Source: SHWC01 sp050173345
GTDB lineage: Bacteria > Pseudomonadota > Alphaproteobacteria > UBA828
Assembly (NCBI GenBank): GCA_050173345.1
Contig: JBFXKW010000011.1
Coordinates: forward strand, 1 to 64,000
DNA length: 64,000 nucleotides
Reading direction: 5' to 3'
Every line of letters begins with the position of its first letter. Position 1 is the stretch's first letter. Under the pieces are notes generated by a model. It had not been told where the DNA came from and searched no databases. It saw only the letters and a list, made by a program, of their open reading frames with translations. The position numbers were made by a program, and so were the translations under genes. This document shows, piece after piece, positions 43,202-51,520 of the stretch.

Positions 43202-43993
43202 CTACGCCGCTGTCCGCCTGAGTCTTCCCGCCGTCGCCTCGTCCGCCGGGAAGAACGTCTCCAGCGCCAGCTCCGCGAGGGTGATGTCGACCGGGGTGCC
43301 GAACACCGTCGTCGTGCTGAGGAAGGCGAGCACGCCGGCATCGGTGGCGAGGCGGAAGGGGATGACGAACTCGGTGTAGTCGGCCTTGGCGGCGGGTGCG
43401 GCCGCGCGCGGGGCGGGGTAGCCGCGCAGCTCCTTCATCAGCGCGACGAGGGCGGGATCGGCCGAGACCTCGATCTGCCGGCGCAGGCGTTCCAGGAGAT
43501 GGCCGCGCCACTCGGCGAGGTTGGCGATGCGCGGCGCGAGCCCGCCCGGATGCAGGCTGAGGCGCAGCACGTTGATCGGCGGCCGGAGCAGAGCGGCATC
43601 CTCCACCGCCATCAGGCGGGTCGTGGCGTCGTTGGCGGCGATCAGGTTCCAATGCCGGTCGATGGCGAGCGCGGGGCAGGGCTCGTGACCCTTCAGCACG
43701 AGGTCGACCGCTTGGCGCGCCGCGCTCAAGCCGGGGTCGCTCAACGGCCGCTCGGGGAAGACCGGTGCATAGCCCGCCGCGACCAGGAGGAGGTTGCGCT
43801 CGCGCAAGGGCACGTCGAGCCGCTCCGCGAGATGCAGCACCATCTCGCGGCTCGGCCGGGCGCGGCCGGTCTCGAGGAAGCTCAGGTGCCGGGTCGAAAT
43901 CTCGGCCTCGACCGCGAGGTCGAGCTGGCTTAGGCGCCGGCGTTGCCGCCATTCGCGCAGCAGGCCGCCGACCGGCTGGGCGCTCTGCAACAT
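43202..43993 (-). CDS. XRE-family regulator with MmyB-like ligand-binding domain
   Basis: 263 aa. The N-terminal helix-turn-helix (LLREWRQRRRLSQLDLAVEAEISTRHLSFLETGRARPSREMVLHLAERL) is followed by a MmyB-like PAS-type domain. That domain includes DRHWNLIAANDATTRLM, NVLRLSLHPGGLAPRIANLAEW and TPVDITLAELALETFFPADEAT. This pair is known for regulating neighbouring small enzymes. A 17-bp palindrome 36 bases upstream of its start recurs before the NTF2-like gene at 45099, giving a likely operator and regulon. Confidence 0.9.
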   Translation of the reverse strand: MLQSAQPVGGLLREWRQRRRLSQLDLAVEAEISTRHLSFLETGRARPSREMVLHLAERLDVPLRERNLLLVAAGYAPVFPERPLSDPGLSAARQAVDLVLKGHEPCPALAIDRHWNLIAANDATTRLMAVEDAALLRPPINVLRLSLHPGGLAPRIANLAEWRGHLLERLRRQIEVSADPALVALMKELRGYPAPRAAAPAAKADYTEFVIPFRLATDAGVLAFLSTTTVFGTPVDITLAELALETFFPADEATAGRLRRTAA

Positions 43994-44028
43994 GGCCCGA
44001 CCATAGCACGCGGCGTGGCGGCGCTCCC

Positions 44029-44045
44029 ATTACCTCCCGGGTAAT
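44029..44045. promoter_or_regulatory. Probable XRE operator, copy upstream of the regulator
   Basis: ATTACCTCCCGGGTAAT: perfect half-sites ATTACC / GGTAAT with a 5-base spacer, followed by CGGCCGGCGG. A near copy with the same trailing sequence lies at 45016. Position 36 bases upstream of the XRE start codon suits autoregulation. Confidence 0.7.
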
Positions 44046-44091
44046 CGGCCGGCGGACGCGGCGCGTTCAGGGCGCGGGCGAGGCTGCGTCT

Positions 44092-44149
44092 GCAGCGGGA
44101 TCGTTCGAGATGGTATCGCCTTGCGATCCATCTCGAACGGTCCTGCCCT
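44092..44149. repeat. Family-C hairpin
   Basis: GGGATCGTTCGAGATGG / CCATCTCGAACGGTCC around a 14-base loop (TATCGCCTTGCGAT). Near copy of the second hairpin at 15160-15217. Confidence 0.7.
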
Positions 44150-44897
44150 AGCCGAGCCTGAAGCCATTGTCGCCCCGGGCCGTGAACTTGAACGGCTGCG
44201 GCCGGCTCGGATCGACGATGCTGCTCACCGTGACCGTGACCAGCACCTGGCAATAAGCGATGTCGCTTTCCTTCTTGCCGACGTTCGAGGTGGTGGTGAT
44301 CTGTGCGCTGCCGTTCATCGTGAGCCCCCACTGGGCCCAGGGCGCGTGCGGAAACTCGACGTGGATGTCGGGCAGGTAGAGGCCGGGCGGAACGTCGGCG
44401 GGCGCCTTGGCGCCATAGGTGCCGTTCACCCGTACCCAGACCTCGAACGCCTTCCACGACTTCACGGGCCAGTTGTAGCCCCACCAATAGTAGTGGGCCG
44501 ATTGGCCGGGCTTGGCCTCGTAATAGTCCATCGGGTTCATGTTCCGCGCGTTGAGGATCGCGGTCGAGGCGCCCTTGAGGTCGGTGACGGCACGGCCGTC
44601 CTTGAGGATGTCCCAGCCGAGGCGAATCGCTTTGATCACGGTGTCCGCGTCGGCCGCGGGCTGGGGCGGCGGGGCGTCGAGCGCCGCCTTGAAGGCGGCG
44701 TCGGGCCACGTCTCGCTGACGAAGGCGGCCTTGAGGCCGGTGCCGGCTTTGCCCGCCGGCACCGGTGCCTCCTTCAGGTCGTAGAGCGCGCGGTAGAGGA
44801 CCTTGCCCGTCTCGTCCTGGATCTCGCTCGCCATCTGCTCGCCGGGCTGCGGCGTCGCGCCGGCATTCGAGGCCTTGTCGGTTGCCGGGATCAACAT
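44148..44897 (-). CDS. Protein of unknown function
   Basis: 249 aa. No signal peptide or membrane segment. The N-terminus is Pro/Gly/Ala-rich and the centre has YEAKPGQSAHYYWWGYNWPVKSWKAFEVWVRVNGTYG. The C-terminal half is strand-rich with ITTTSNVGKKESDIAYCQVLVTVTV and FTARGDNGFRLG. Aromatic richness suggests a compact beta-sandwich, possibly carbohydrate- or lipid-binding. It lies between the XRE regulator and the NTF2-like gene, so its promoter region also neighbours the operator at 45016. Confidence 0.6.
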   Translation of the reverse strand: MLIPATDKASNAGATPQPGEQMASEIQDETGKVLYRALYDLKEAPVPAGKAGTGLKAAFVSETWPDAAFKAALDAPPPQPAADADTVIKAIRLGWDILKDGRAVTDLKGASTAILNARNMNPMDYYEAKPGQSAHYYWWGYNWPVKSWKAFEVWVRVNGTYGAKAPADVPPGLYLPDIHVEFPHAPWAQWGLTMNGSAQITTTSNVGKKESDIAYCQVLVTVTVSSIVDPSRPQPFKFTARGDNGFRLG

Positions 44898-45015
44898 GGC
44901 GTCTCCTTCTCGGTCGGTGGGTGGGAGTACCGCTGTACCGAGCGATGCTAACCGTCAATCGTGCGGGGCCGCGACCGCTGATACGGCATGGGCCTGTGAC
45001 AAGTGGTGACGCCTC

Positions 45016-45032
45016 ATTACCCCTCGCGTAAT
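45016..45032. promoter_or_regulatory. Probable XRE operator, copy upstream of the NTF2-like gene
   Basis: ATTACCCCTCGCGTAAT: the same 17-base spacing as the site at 44029, with one half-site mismatch, followed by CGACCGGCGG (CGGCCGGCGG at the other site). It is 67 bases before the NTF2-like start. Confidence 0.65.
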
Positions 45033-45098
45033 CGACCGGCGGCCTCGCCATGCCCATTGTCGCGGACGGGCGTCGTGCCCCACACACAGGAGACCGAC

Positions 45099-45467
45099 AT
45101 GAGCAACCCGACCGCACTGATCGACTGCTACATCGCGATGTGGAACGAGACCGACCCGGCGCGCCGGCGCAAGCTGATCGCCGAGACCTGGGCGGACGGC
45201 GCGAGCTATCTCGACCCCAAGCTCGAAGGCGCCGGCCGCGACGGGATCGACCAGATGGTCGCGAGCGTACAGGCCGCCTATCCCGGCTACCGCTTCAAGC
45301 GCACCAGCGAGGTCGACGTCCATCACGACCGCGTGCGCTTCACCTGGGAGCTTGCGCCAGAGGGCGGGCCGCTCTTCGTCGGCGGCACCGATTTCGGCGT
45401 GATCGCCGGCGAGCGGCTGGCCGCGATGACAGGCTTCTTCGACGTCGTGAACCAGCCGAAGGCGTGA
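45099..45467 (+). CDS. NTF2-like (SnoaL-fold) protein
   Basis: 122 aa. LIDCYIAMWNETDPARRRKLIAETWADGASYLDPKLEGAGRDGIDQMVASVQAAYPGYRFKRTSEVDVHHDRVRFTWEL is a typical SnoaL/NTF2 cone fold, with a Tyr/Asp/His-lined pocket. These act as small isomerases, hydratases or ligand carriers. CAGGAGA lies before the ATG. Likely a direct target of the XRE regulator at 43202. Confidence 0.85.
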   Translation: MSNPTALIDCYIAMWNETDPARRRKLIAETWADGASYLDPKLEGAGRDGIDQMVASVQAAYPGYRFKRTSEVDVHHDRVRFTWELAPEGGPLFVGGTDFGVIAGERLAAMTGFFDVVNQPKA

Positions 45468-45480
45468 CGGCAGGCTTGGA

Positions 45481-45505
45481 CCGGGGCGGCGTGCGGCCGC
45501 CCCGG
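45481..45505. terminator. Bidirectional terminator
   Basis: A perfect 10-bp stem (CCGGGGCGGC / GCCGCCCCGG) with a 5-base loop lies in the 39-base gap between the convergent NTF2-like and YnfA genes. Confidence 0.8.
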
Positions 45506-45506
45506 C

Positions 45507-45833
45507 TCATGCGCCCCGCGGCCCGAACAGGATGATGCCTGCGCCGGCGAGCACCACCGCGGCGCCGATCAGGTCCCAGCGGTCGGGCCGCGCGCCCTCG
45601 ACCAGCCAGAGCCAGACCAGCGAGGCGGCGACGTAGACGCCGCCATAGGCCGCATAGGCGCGCCCAGCGAACGGGCTGTCGGCGAGCGTGAGCAGATAGG
45701 CGAACAGCACGAGCGAGGCGATGCCGGGCGCGATCCACCAGATCGGCTTGTCGAGCCTGAGCCAGGCCCAGAACGCGAAGCACCCGGCGATCTCCGCCGC
45801 AGCCGCGCCGATGAAGACGGGGATGGAGAGCAT
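45507..45833 (-). CDS. YnfA/UPF0060 family membrane protein
   Basis: 108 aa with four membrane helices. It shows FIGAAAAEIAGCFAFWAWLRLDKPIWWIAPGIASLVLFAYLLT, then GRAYAAYGGVYVAASLVWLWLVEGARPDRWDLIGAAVVLAGAGIILFG. This is the diagnostic YnfA sequence, a small inner-membrane protein related to SMR transporters; its function is not firmly established. Confidence 0.95.
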   Translation of the reverse strand: MLSIPVFIGAAAAEIAGCFAFWAWLRLDKPIWWIAPGIASLVLFAYLLTLADSPFAGRAYAAYGGVYVAASLVWLWLVEGARPDRWDLIGAAVVLAGAGIILFGPRGA

Positions 45834-45896
45834 GGCGGTGGTCCTCGGCCCGTTGCTGTTTGGCTAAGGTGGCAGTATTCGCCGCCCACACCCAAA

Positions 45897-45982
45897 TCGT
45901 CATTGCCGGGCCTGACCCGGCAATCCATCGCGCAGCGAATCGGCTGCCGGCATGGATGCCCCGGTCAAGCCGGGGCATGACG
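45897..45982. repeat. Paired family-B palindromes
   Basis: CGTCATTGCCGGG...CCCGGCAATCCAT and GCATGGATGCCCCGG-TCAAG-CCGGGGCATGACGA, in opposite sense. Confidence 0.7.
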
Positions 45983-46029
45983 AAAAAGGGTGGCGATGCG
46001 GGTTATGCCTGCCCGCGCTCGCCACCCTT
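45981..46029 (-). terminator. Rho-independent terminator of the dimethylformamidase operon
   Basis: On the minus strand an 11-bp outer stem (AAGGGTGGCGA / TCGCCACCCTT) with an inner GCGGG/CCCGC stem is followed by a T-run. A second smaller CCCTTCCTCC / GGAGGAAGGG hairpin lies between it and the stop codon. Confidence 0.8.
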
Positions 46030-46071
46030 CAGCTCTGGCCCTTCCTCCACTTGAGCGGGAGGAAGGGATCA

Positions 46072-48339
46072 TCACGTGAACGGCGTCGGGTCGATGAACC
46101 GCTTCAGCACGTTCAAGGTCATGCGCGAGACGTTGTTCTTGTAGTTGTTGTGGCTGAGCGAGCCGGCCCAGGCGATCGAGCTGGTCGCGAACACGGCGCC
46201 GCCCGAGGCGAGCTCGAAGAACACGATGTCGGCGCGCACCAGCTCGTTCTCCTGGCCGCCGAGGCCCGGATAGTTGATCAAGAGCTCCTCGCAGACCACG
46301 AGGTAGATGTCGGTGTGGTTCTCCGAGGAGGCGAGCACCAAGGCATTCGGCGGCGTGCCGAGGAAGCGGTCCGCGCGGTCGAGCTCGAGGCCGGCCGCGC
46401 CGCCGCCGATCAGGCCGAAATCGCCGATCAGCTCGTTCGGCCCGATGCCCTTCATGATGAAGGCGGCGCGCGGGTTCCTGGCGTCCGGCTTCTGGCGATA
46501 GTAGGACGACAGGTCGAAGCCTTGCGCGGTGAAGCCGGTGCCGGCGGTGGTCTGCGGCGCGCGGCCGTTGCGCCGCCACAGCCCGCCATACTCGCCGGAG
46601 AAGCTGTGATAATACTCGCCGGTCCGGGCCTCCCAGGCACGGATGCCGCCCTCGTTGCGGCGCACCTCCATGGTGCCCGGGACCTCGCTGTGGAAGGCGA
46701 TGCGCCAGTAGAAGCCGTTGGCGCCGAGATACATCACCCGGCCGCCGCGGTTCTTGAACGCCTCGATCGCATCCAGCATCTGCTTGGTCGAGTATTCCGG
46801 GTGCGTCGAGGTGATCAGCACCTGGTGGCCCTGCAGCGCCGAGAGGCCGTCATAGTGCAGGTCCTCGTCGGTGATCACGTCGTAGTCGATGCCGGTGTGG
46901 TCGAGCCAGTCGATGATGTGGGTGTCGGCGTTGAACTGCCAGAGGCCGGAGCCGACGCCGCCGAGCCAGGTGCCGTATTTCGGCCGCATGTTGAGAATCG
47001 GGCGCAGCCGCGAGGAATAGCAGATGCCGCTGCCGTCCGAATGCGAATCGTAGCAGGACGCGCCGTACTCGCGGTGCGAGTCGAGATAGAGGTTCTGTGG
47101 CGCGAGCAGCGAGAGCTTGCCGGTCAGGAGCTGCGCGAGCGGCGCGTCCGTCGACATGCACTCGTTGGCGTAGGCGAGGTAGCTCGCGGTCGGCATCAGG
47201 TAGACCGCCTTGGCGCTCGCCGTGCCGCGCGGCGGGCGCACCGCGAACGGCACATAGTCCTCGTGCTTGCCCGAGCGCAGCCGCATGGCGTAGAGCCCGC
47301 TCTTCAGCCCCTTCGGGATGGTGAGCGTGAAGTCGACCTCCCAGGCGGCGTCGTTGATGTCGTCGTCGTGGAAGTGGATGGCGCCGTACTGCTCGGGCGC
47401 ATGTCGCCAGTTCAGCTCGCTGCCGTCCCAGTTGTAGCCGGTCATGGCGCGCGCCGGGAGCTGCACGATCTCGCCGTGCAGGTGGTTCGGTCCGAGGTCG
47501 GTGACCTTGGTGGTCGGGATGCCGATCGAGAAGTCCCAGACGCCGACCATGGCGGCGCGCAAGGGCGCCGGCACCGGCTGGAGCGGCCCGTGCGCGATCT
47601 CCTGCATCTCTTCGCGGCTGAGCACGCGGTTCGCGATGCGCGGGCTGTCGATCTTGCCGTTGAGGTGGCCCTTGCAGGCGGTGCGGCCCTTGTCCATCGA
47701 ATCGAAATAGGCGCCGAAGATGAGCGGGCAGTCATGCTTGCCGATGCGCCGGAGCGACGATTTGCGGCTGATCACCGCGCGGTCGTTGGTGCGCGCATAG
47801 CTCTTCATCGGCTCCTGGTAGAGCTTCACCTGCCTGGTCTTGGCGTCGTAGGAGGCGGCGACGAAGTACCATTCGCGCGCGAGCAGCGGCTTGCCGGTGC
47901 TGATCACCTCGATCTTGCCGTTGTCGTCGCCGAGGCAGAGCGCGAGCGAGCCGTCCTTCTTGGTGATGATCAGCGCGGCGCCCGACTTCTTCGGCTTCTC
48001 GCGCCAATAGCTGATGATGCCCTGCGTGCCCTTCTGCGGCGTGGTCGGCCAGATATAGGCCTGCAGCGTGAAGCTCTCGAGGTTCTGCAGCACGGGCGAC
48101 GAGGCGACCTTCACGAACGAGCCCGCGTGGATGACCTGCTTGCGGCCCTTGTAGGTCCTGCTCGCGGCGGTCTTGATGACCTTTTCCCTGAACCCCGGCC
48201 CGTCCGGGTTCTGATCGCCGTGGCGCAGGCGCACGAGGTCGGCGCGGTAGCGCGGGCCGGCCTCGCAGTTCACCAGGAAGCTGATGTCTTCGCCCGGCGC
48301 AACGCTGATCTTATCGGCATAAGCCGTGAGCTTCATCAT
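46072..48339 (-). CDS. dmfA2: N,N-dimethylformamidase large subunit
   Basis: 755 aa, close to the known large subunit (about 760 aa). It hydrolyses N,N-dimethylformamide to dimethylamine and formate in an iron-dependent alpha2beta2-type complex. The N-terminal region has strands ISVAPGEDISFLVNCEAGPRYRADLVRLRHGDQNPDGPGF, followed by a LamG-like sandwich (ESFTLQAYIWPTTP...). The C-terminal catalytic half has CYDSHSDGSGICYSSRLRPILNMRPKYG, DWLDHTGIDYDVITDEDLHYDG, TSTHPEYSTKQMLDAIEAFKNRGGRVMYLGANGFYWR and ETRRNEGG-like EVRRNEGGIRAWEARTGEYYHSF. Tyr and Glu residues suited to Fe binding are present in these blocks. The small subunit gene precedes it by 21 bases. Confidence 0.92.
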   Translation of the reverse strand: MMKLTAYADKISVAPGEDISFLVNCEAGPRYRADLVRLRHGDQNPDGPGFREKVIKTAASRTYKGRKQVIHAGSFVKVASSPVLQNLESFTLQAYIWPTTPQKGTQGIISYWREKPKKSGAALIITKKDGSLALCLGDDNGKIEVISTGKPLLAREWYFVAASYDAKTRQVKLYQEPMKSYARTNDRAVISRKSSLRRIGKHDCPLIFGAYFDSMDKGRTACKGHLNGKIDSPRIANRVLSREEMQEIAHGPLQPVPAPLRAAMVGVWDFSIGIPTTKVTDLGPNHLHGEIVQLPARAMTGYNWDGSELNWRHAPEQYGAIHFHDDDINDAAWEVDFTLTIPKGLKSGLYAMRLRSGKHEDYVPFAVRPPRGTASAKAVYLMPTASYLAYANECMSTDAPLAQLLTGKLSLLAPQNLYLDSHREYGASCYDSHSDGSGICYSSRLRPILNMRPKYGTWLGGVGSGLWQFNADTHIIDWLDHTGIDYDVITDEDLHYDGLSALQGHQVLITSTHPEYSTKQMLDAIEAFKNRGGRVMYLGANGFYWRIAFHSEVPGTMEVRRNEGGIRAWEARTGEYYHSFSGEYGGLWRRNGRAPQTTAGTGFTAQGFDLSSYYRQKPDARNPRAAFIMKGIGPNELIGDFGLIGGGAAGLELDRADRFLGTPPNALVLASSENHTDIYLVVCEELLINYPGLGGQENELVRADIVFFELASGGAVFATSSIAWAGSLSHNNYKNNVSRMTLNVLKRFIDPTPFT

Positions 48340-48360
48340 GGCGCGTTCCCCCTCGCATGC

Positions 48361-48684
48361 CTATTTCAGTGTCTCGCCGGTGTACATCTTCCAGCGCAGC
48401 TTGAAGACGTGCCATTCGGCGTCGTCGAGCGAGGTGAACGTCTTGTCGAGCAGCTTGACCGGCTTCGAACGGTCGCCCGTGGTCTGCGCGAGCCGCCATT
48501 TCTTGTAGGGCTCCTCGACCACGAGGCAATATTTGTCGGCCATGGACTGGCCGCGCATGCGGTTGAGCACGCGTTGCAGCGCGGGCGAATGATGGCCCAC
48601 GGGATTCTTCTTGAACTCTTCGATGACGTGCCGGTCGGCGTCGGCGATCTTGAAGCGGCCTTCCGGCTCCTTGAGCTGCGGCAT
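48361..48684 (-). CDS. dmfA1: N,N-dimethylformamidase small subunit
   Basis: 107 aa. FKIADADRHVIEEFKKNPVGHHSPALQRVLNRMRGQSMADKYCLVVEEPYKKWRLAQTTG, then FTSLDDAEWHVFKLRWKMYTGETLK, matches the helical small subunit that packs on the large subunit. It is a little shorter than the best-known homologue (about 130 aa), missing some N-terminal residues. A GGGGGG run lies just before the start. First gene of the two-gene operon. Confidence 0.9.
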   Translation of the reverse strand: MPQLKEPEGRFKIADADRHVIEEFKKNPVGHHSPALQRVLNRMRGQSMADKYCLVVEEPYKKWRLAQTTGDRSKPVKLLDKTFTSLDDAEWHVFKLRWKMYTGETLK

Positions 48685-48822
48685 CGCATCCCCCCGTATC
48701 TGAACTCGCTGGCAGCACGCACATTAGACAGCGCGCGTCAAGCGCATGCAACCGGCAAGCAACGCCGCCGTCACATGACGCGAGCGGGGGAACGGTGTGG
48801 GGTCGGCGCGTGTCTCGCGCCG

Positions 48823-50259
48823 CTATGCCGCCTGCGTGCCGCCGACGGTGAGGCCGTCGACGCGCAGCGTCGGCAGACCGACGCCGACCGGCACGCCCTG
48901 TCCGGCCTTGCCGCAGGTGCCGATGCCGGGGTCGAGCTGCATGTCGTTGCCGACCGCGCTCACCTTGGTCAGCACGTCGGGGCCGTTGCCGATCAGGCTG
49001 GCGCCCTTGAGCGGTGCGCCGAGCTTGCCGCCTTCGATGAGATACGCCTCGGAGGCCGAGAACACGAACTTGCCCGAGGTGATGTCGACCTGCCCGCCGC
49101 CGAAGTTGACGGCGTAGATGCCCTTCGACACGCCGCGGATGATCTCCTCAGGCGGCGTCTCGCCGGCCAGCATGAAGGTGTTGGTCATGCGCGGCAGCGG
49201 CTGGTGCGCGAAGCTCTGGCGCCGGCCGTTGCCGGTCGGCTCCATGCCCATCAGGCGCGCGTTCAGCCGGTCGTGCAGATAGCCGCGCAGGATGCCGTCC
49301 TCGATCAAGACGGTGCGGCCGCTCGGCGTGCCCTCGTCGTCGACGGTGAGCGAGCCGCGCCTGCCCACGATGGTGCCGTCGTCGACCACGGTGACGCCCT
49401 TGGTGGCGACGCGCTGGCCGAGCAGCCCCGCGAACGCCGAGGTCTTCTTGCGGTTGAAGTCGCCCTCGAGGCCATGGCCGATCGCCTCGTGCAAGAGGAT
49501 GCCGGGCCAGCCCGGGCCGAGCACGACGGTCATCTCGCCGGCCGGCGCCGGCACCGATTCGAGGTTCACCATGGCCTGGCGCAGCGCCTCGTCCACCTGG
49601 GCGTGCCAGGCCTCCGGCTCCATCCAGCGGTGATAGCCCTCGCGGCCGCCGACGCCGAAGCTGCCGGTCTCCATGCGCCCGTCGCGCTCGACCGCGACCG
49701 TCACGTTGAGCCGGACGAGGGGGCGCACGTCGGCGACGCGCGCGCCGTCCGGCCGCTCGATCAGCACCACCTGCCATTCGCCGGAGAGCGAGGCCATGAC
49801 CTGCTTGACCAGCGGGTTCCTGGCGCGGGCATAGGCGTCCATCGCCTCCAGCAGCGCGACCTTCTCGGCGAGCGGCACCGCCTCGAGCGGGTTGTCGGCC
49901 GGGTAGAGCACGCGGTTGGTCCGCGACGGGCCGAGCGCGAGCGTGCCGGACGCGCCGCCGCGCACCGCGCCGGCCGCCGCCGCGCCGCGCTTGAGCGCCG
50001 GCTCGCTCAGCTCCGAGGCATGGGCGTAGCCGGTCGCCTCGCCGACCACCACGCGCAGGCCGAGGCCGTGCGCCACGTCGAAGCTGGTCGACTTGATCCG
50101 CCCGTCGTCGAGCGCAAGCGATTCGCTCTGGCGGTACTCAAGGAAGAGCTCGCCGTCGTCCGCGCCCTTGAAGGCATCGCCCAGGATGGCGGTCGTGCGC
50201 CGCTCGTCGAGGCCGGCGCGCTCGAAGAAGAGGTCTTGGGCGATCGTCGTCGAATCCAT
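48823..50259 (-). CDS. tldD: Metalloprotease TldD
   Basis: 478 aa. HEAIGHGLEGDFNRKKTSAFAG carries the HExxxH zinc-site motif of the TldD/TldE family. YRQSESLALDDGRIKSTSFD opens the substrate domain, and CGKAGQGVPVGVGLPTLRVDGLTVGG ends it. With TldE it processes modified peptides such as microcin precursors and can degrade the gyrase poison-antidote CcdA. No tldE partner (pmbA) is here. The ATG at 50259 follows non-conserved in-frame sequence. Same strand as the dimethylformamidase genes, 138 bases upstream. Confidence 0.93.
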   Translation of the reverse strand: MDSTTIAQDLFFERAGLDERRTTAILGDAFKGADDGELFLEYRQSESLALDDGRIKSTSFDVAHGLGLRVVVGEATGYAHASELSEPALKRGAAAAGAVRGGASGTLALGPSRTNRVLYPADNPLEAVPLAEKVALLEAMDAYARARNPLVKQVMASLSGEWQVVLIERPDGARVADVRPLVRLNVTVAVERDGRMETGSFGVGGREGYHRWMEPEAWHAQVDEALRQAMVNLESVPAPAGEMTVVLGPGWPGILLHEAIGHGLEGDFNRKKTSAFAGLLGQRVATKGVTVVDDGTIVGRRGSLTVDDEGTPSGRTVLIEDGILRGYLHDRLNARLMGMEPTGNGRRQSFAHQPLPRMTNTFMLAGETPPEEIIRGVSKGIYAVNFGGGQVDITSGKFVFSASEAYLIEGGKLGAPLKGASLIGNGPDVLTKVSAVGNDMQLDPGIGTCGKAGQGVPVGVGLPTLRVDGLTVGGTQAA

Positions 50260-50634
50260 GGCGCGGCTCCGGGGTTGGCGTCCGATTGGTCGTTGCGATG
50301 CCTGACTCATATGGGAGGGCTGGCGCAGCAAGCCAGCCCGGCTTGTGCGGCACGCCGCGCGCGAGCATCCCGCGTCGCGACAATTGGTCGCAAGATTTGC
50401 CGCGCTAGGCCGCCATGCTTAACCCAGAGCAGCTTGATTCGGCGATACTTTTCGACTATCCGAGAGGGCCTGTTCGGGGCGGTGCCGGGCCGAGGGGAGT
50501 CTCGCTTGGGTATCGGCTTCGCCTTATAATTCGGCCCGACACGGCGCGGGTCCGGTCGAGGGGCGGCCCCACGCATTCGAATGCCGCGTCCGATCGGGCG
50601 CCCGCCCGACATCGAGGGGAAGCAGAGGATCGAG
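50260..50634. other. Divergent tldD-coxB intergenic region
   Basis: About 375 bases without a supportable gene. It must contain the promoters for tldD and for the cytochrome oxidase operon. An AT-richer segment at 50395-50465 is the best promoter candidate; no clear operator or hairpin was identified. Confidence 0.4.
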
Positions 50635-51498
50635 ATGCGGAAGCTCAAGAGCGGTCTGGCCGCGCTTGCGGCCATGGCGACGGTGGCGCTGCTCGCCATG
50701 GGTGCGCAAGCCGAGGAGGCGGGGCTCGGCGCGCCACATCCGTGGCAGGTCACCTTTCAAGGCGCCCACTCGCCCGTCATGGAGCGGCTGACGAGCTTCA
50801 ACTACGTGCTGCTCATCATCATCATCGTCATCAGCGTCTTCGTCATGGCGCTGCTCGGCATCATCATCCTCCGCTACAACAGCCGGCGCAATCCGAAGCC
50901 GCAGACCTGGTCGCACAACACCCTGCTCGAGATGGTGTGGACCGCGATCCCGGTGATCATCCTGCTGGCCATCGCGATCCCCTCGATCCGCCTGCTCTAC
51001 TACGAGGATCGCGCGCCAGACCCCGAGATGACCGTCAAGGCGATCGGCCATCAATGGTACTGGAGCTACGAATATCCCGACCATGGGGACATCGCCTTCG
51101 ACGCCTTCTTGAAGGAGGAGGGCGATCTGGCGGAGGGCGAGCCCCGCCTGCTCGCGACCGACACCGCGGTCGTGCTGCCGGTCGGCACCGACATCCGCAT
51201 CCTGACCACGGCGGACGACGTGATCCACGCCTTTGCGCTGCCTTCGCTCGGCATCAAGATCGACGCCGTGCCGGGGCGCATCAACGAGACCTGGGTCCGC
51301 ATCAACGCGCCCGGCGTCTACTACGGCCAGTGCTCCGAGCTCTGCGGCACCAACCACGGCTTCATGCCGATCATGGTCAAGGCGGTGAGCAAGGAGGAGT
51401 TCGCCGCCTGGGTCGGGGAGCAGCAGGCCGCGGCACGCAACGACGACGCCGGCACGACCGAGGTGGCCGGCTTGAGCGGCACCGACGACGCGCGCTAA
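50635..51498 (+). CDS. coxB: Cytochrome c oxidase subunit II
   Basis: 287 aa. A signal peptide (ending AQA|EE) is followed by two membrane helices (LLIIIIVISVFVMALLGIIIL and VWTAIPVIILLAIAIPSIRLLYY) and the periplasmic CuA domain. The latter has GHQWYWSYEYPD and the CuA ligands CSELCGTNHGFMPIM (C-x3-C-x3-H-x2-M). It accepts electrons from cytochrome c; no fused heme c domain. AGAGGA precedes the ATG at 50635. First gene of the oxidase operon. Confidence 0.97.
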   Translation: MRKLKSGLAALAAMATVALLAMGAQAEEAGLGAPHPWQVTFQGAHSPVMERLTSFNYVLLIIIIVISVFVMALLGIIILRYNSRRNPKPQTWSHNTLLEMVWTAIPVIILLAIAIPSIRLLYYEDRAPDPEMTVKAIGHQWYWSYEYPDHGDIAFDAFLKEEGDLAEGEPRLLATDTAVVLPVGTDIRILTTADDVIHAFALPSLGIKIDAVPGRINETWVRINAPGVYYGQCSELCGTNHGFMPIMVKAVSKEEFAAWVGEQQAAARNDDAGTTEVAGLSGTDDAR

Positions 51499-51520
51499 GC
51501 GACGCGAGAGGGAAGCGATC

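Noticed and set aside
45952..50529. A 1525-codon open frame on the plus strand
   Set aside because: It is antisense to the dimethylformamidase and TldD genes, whose motifs are unmistakable. Its Arg/Ala/Val/Asp-rich, motif-free translation is the usual shadow of GC-rich codon bias.
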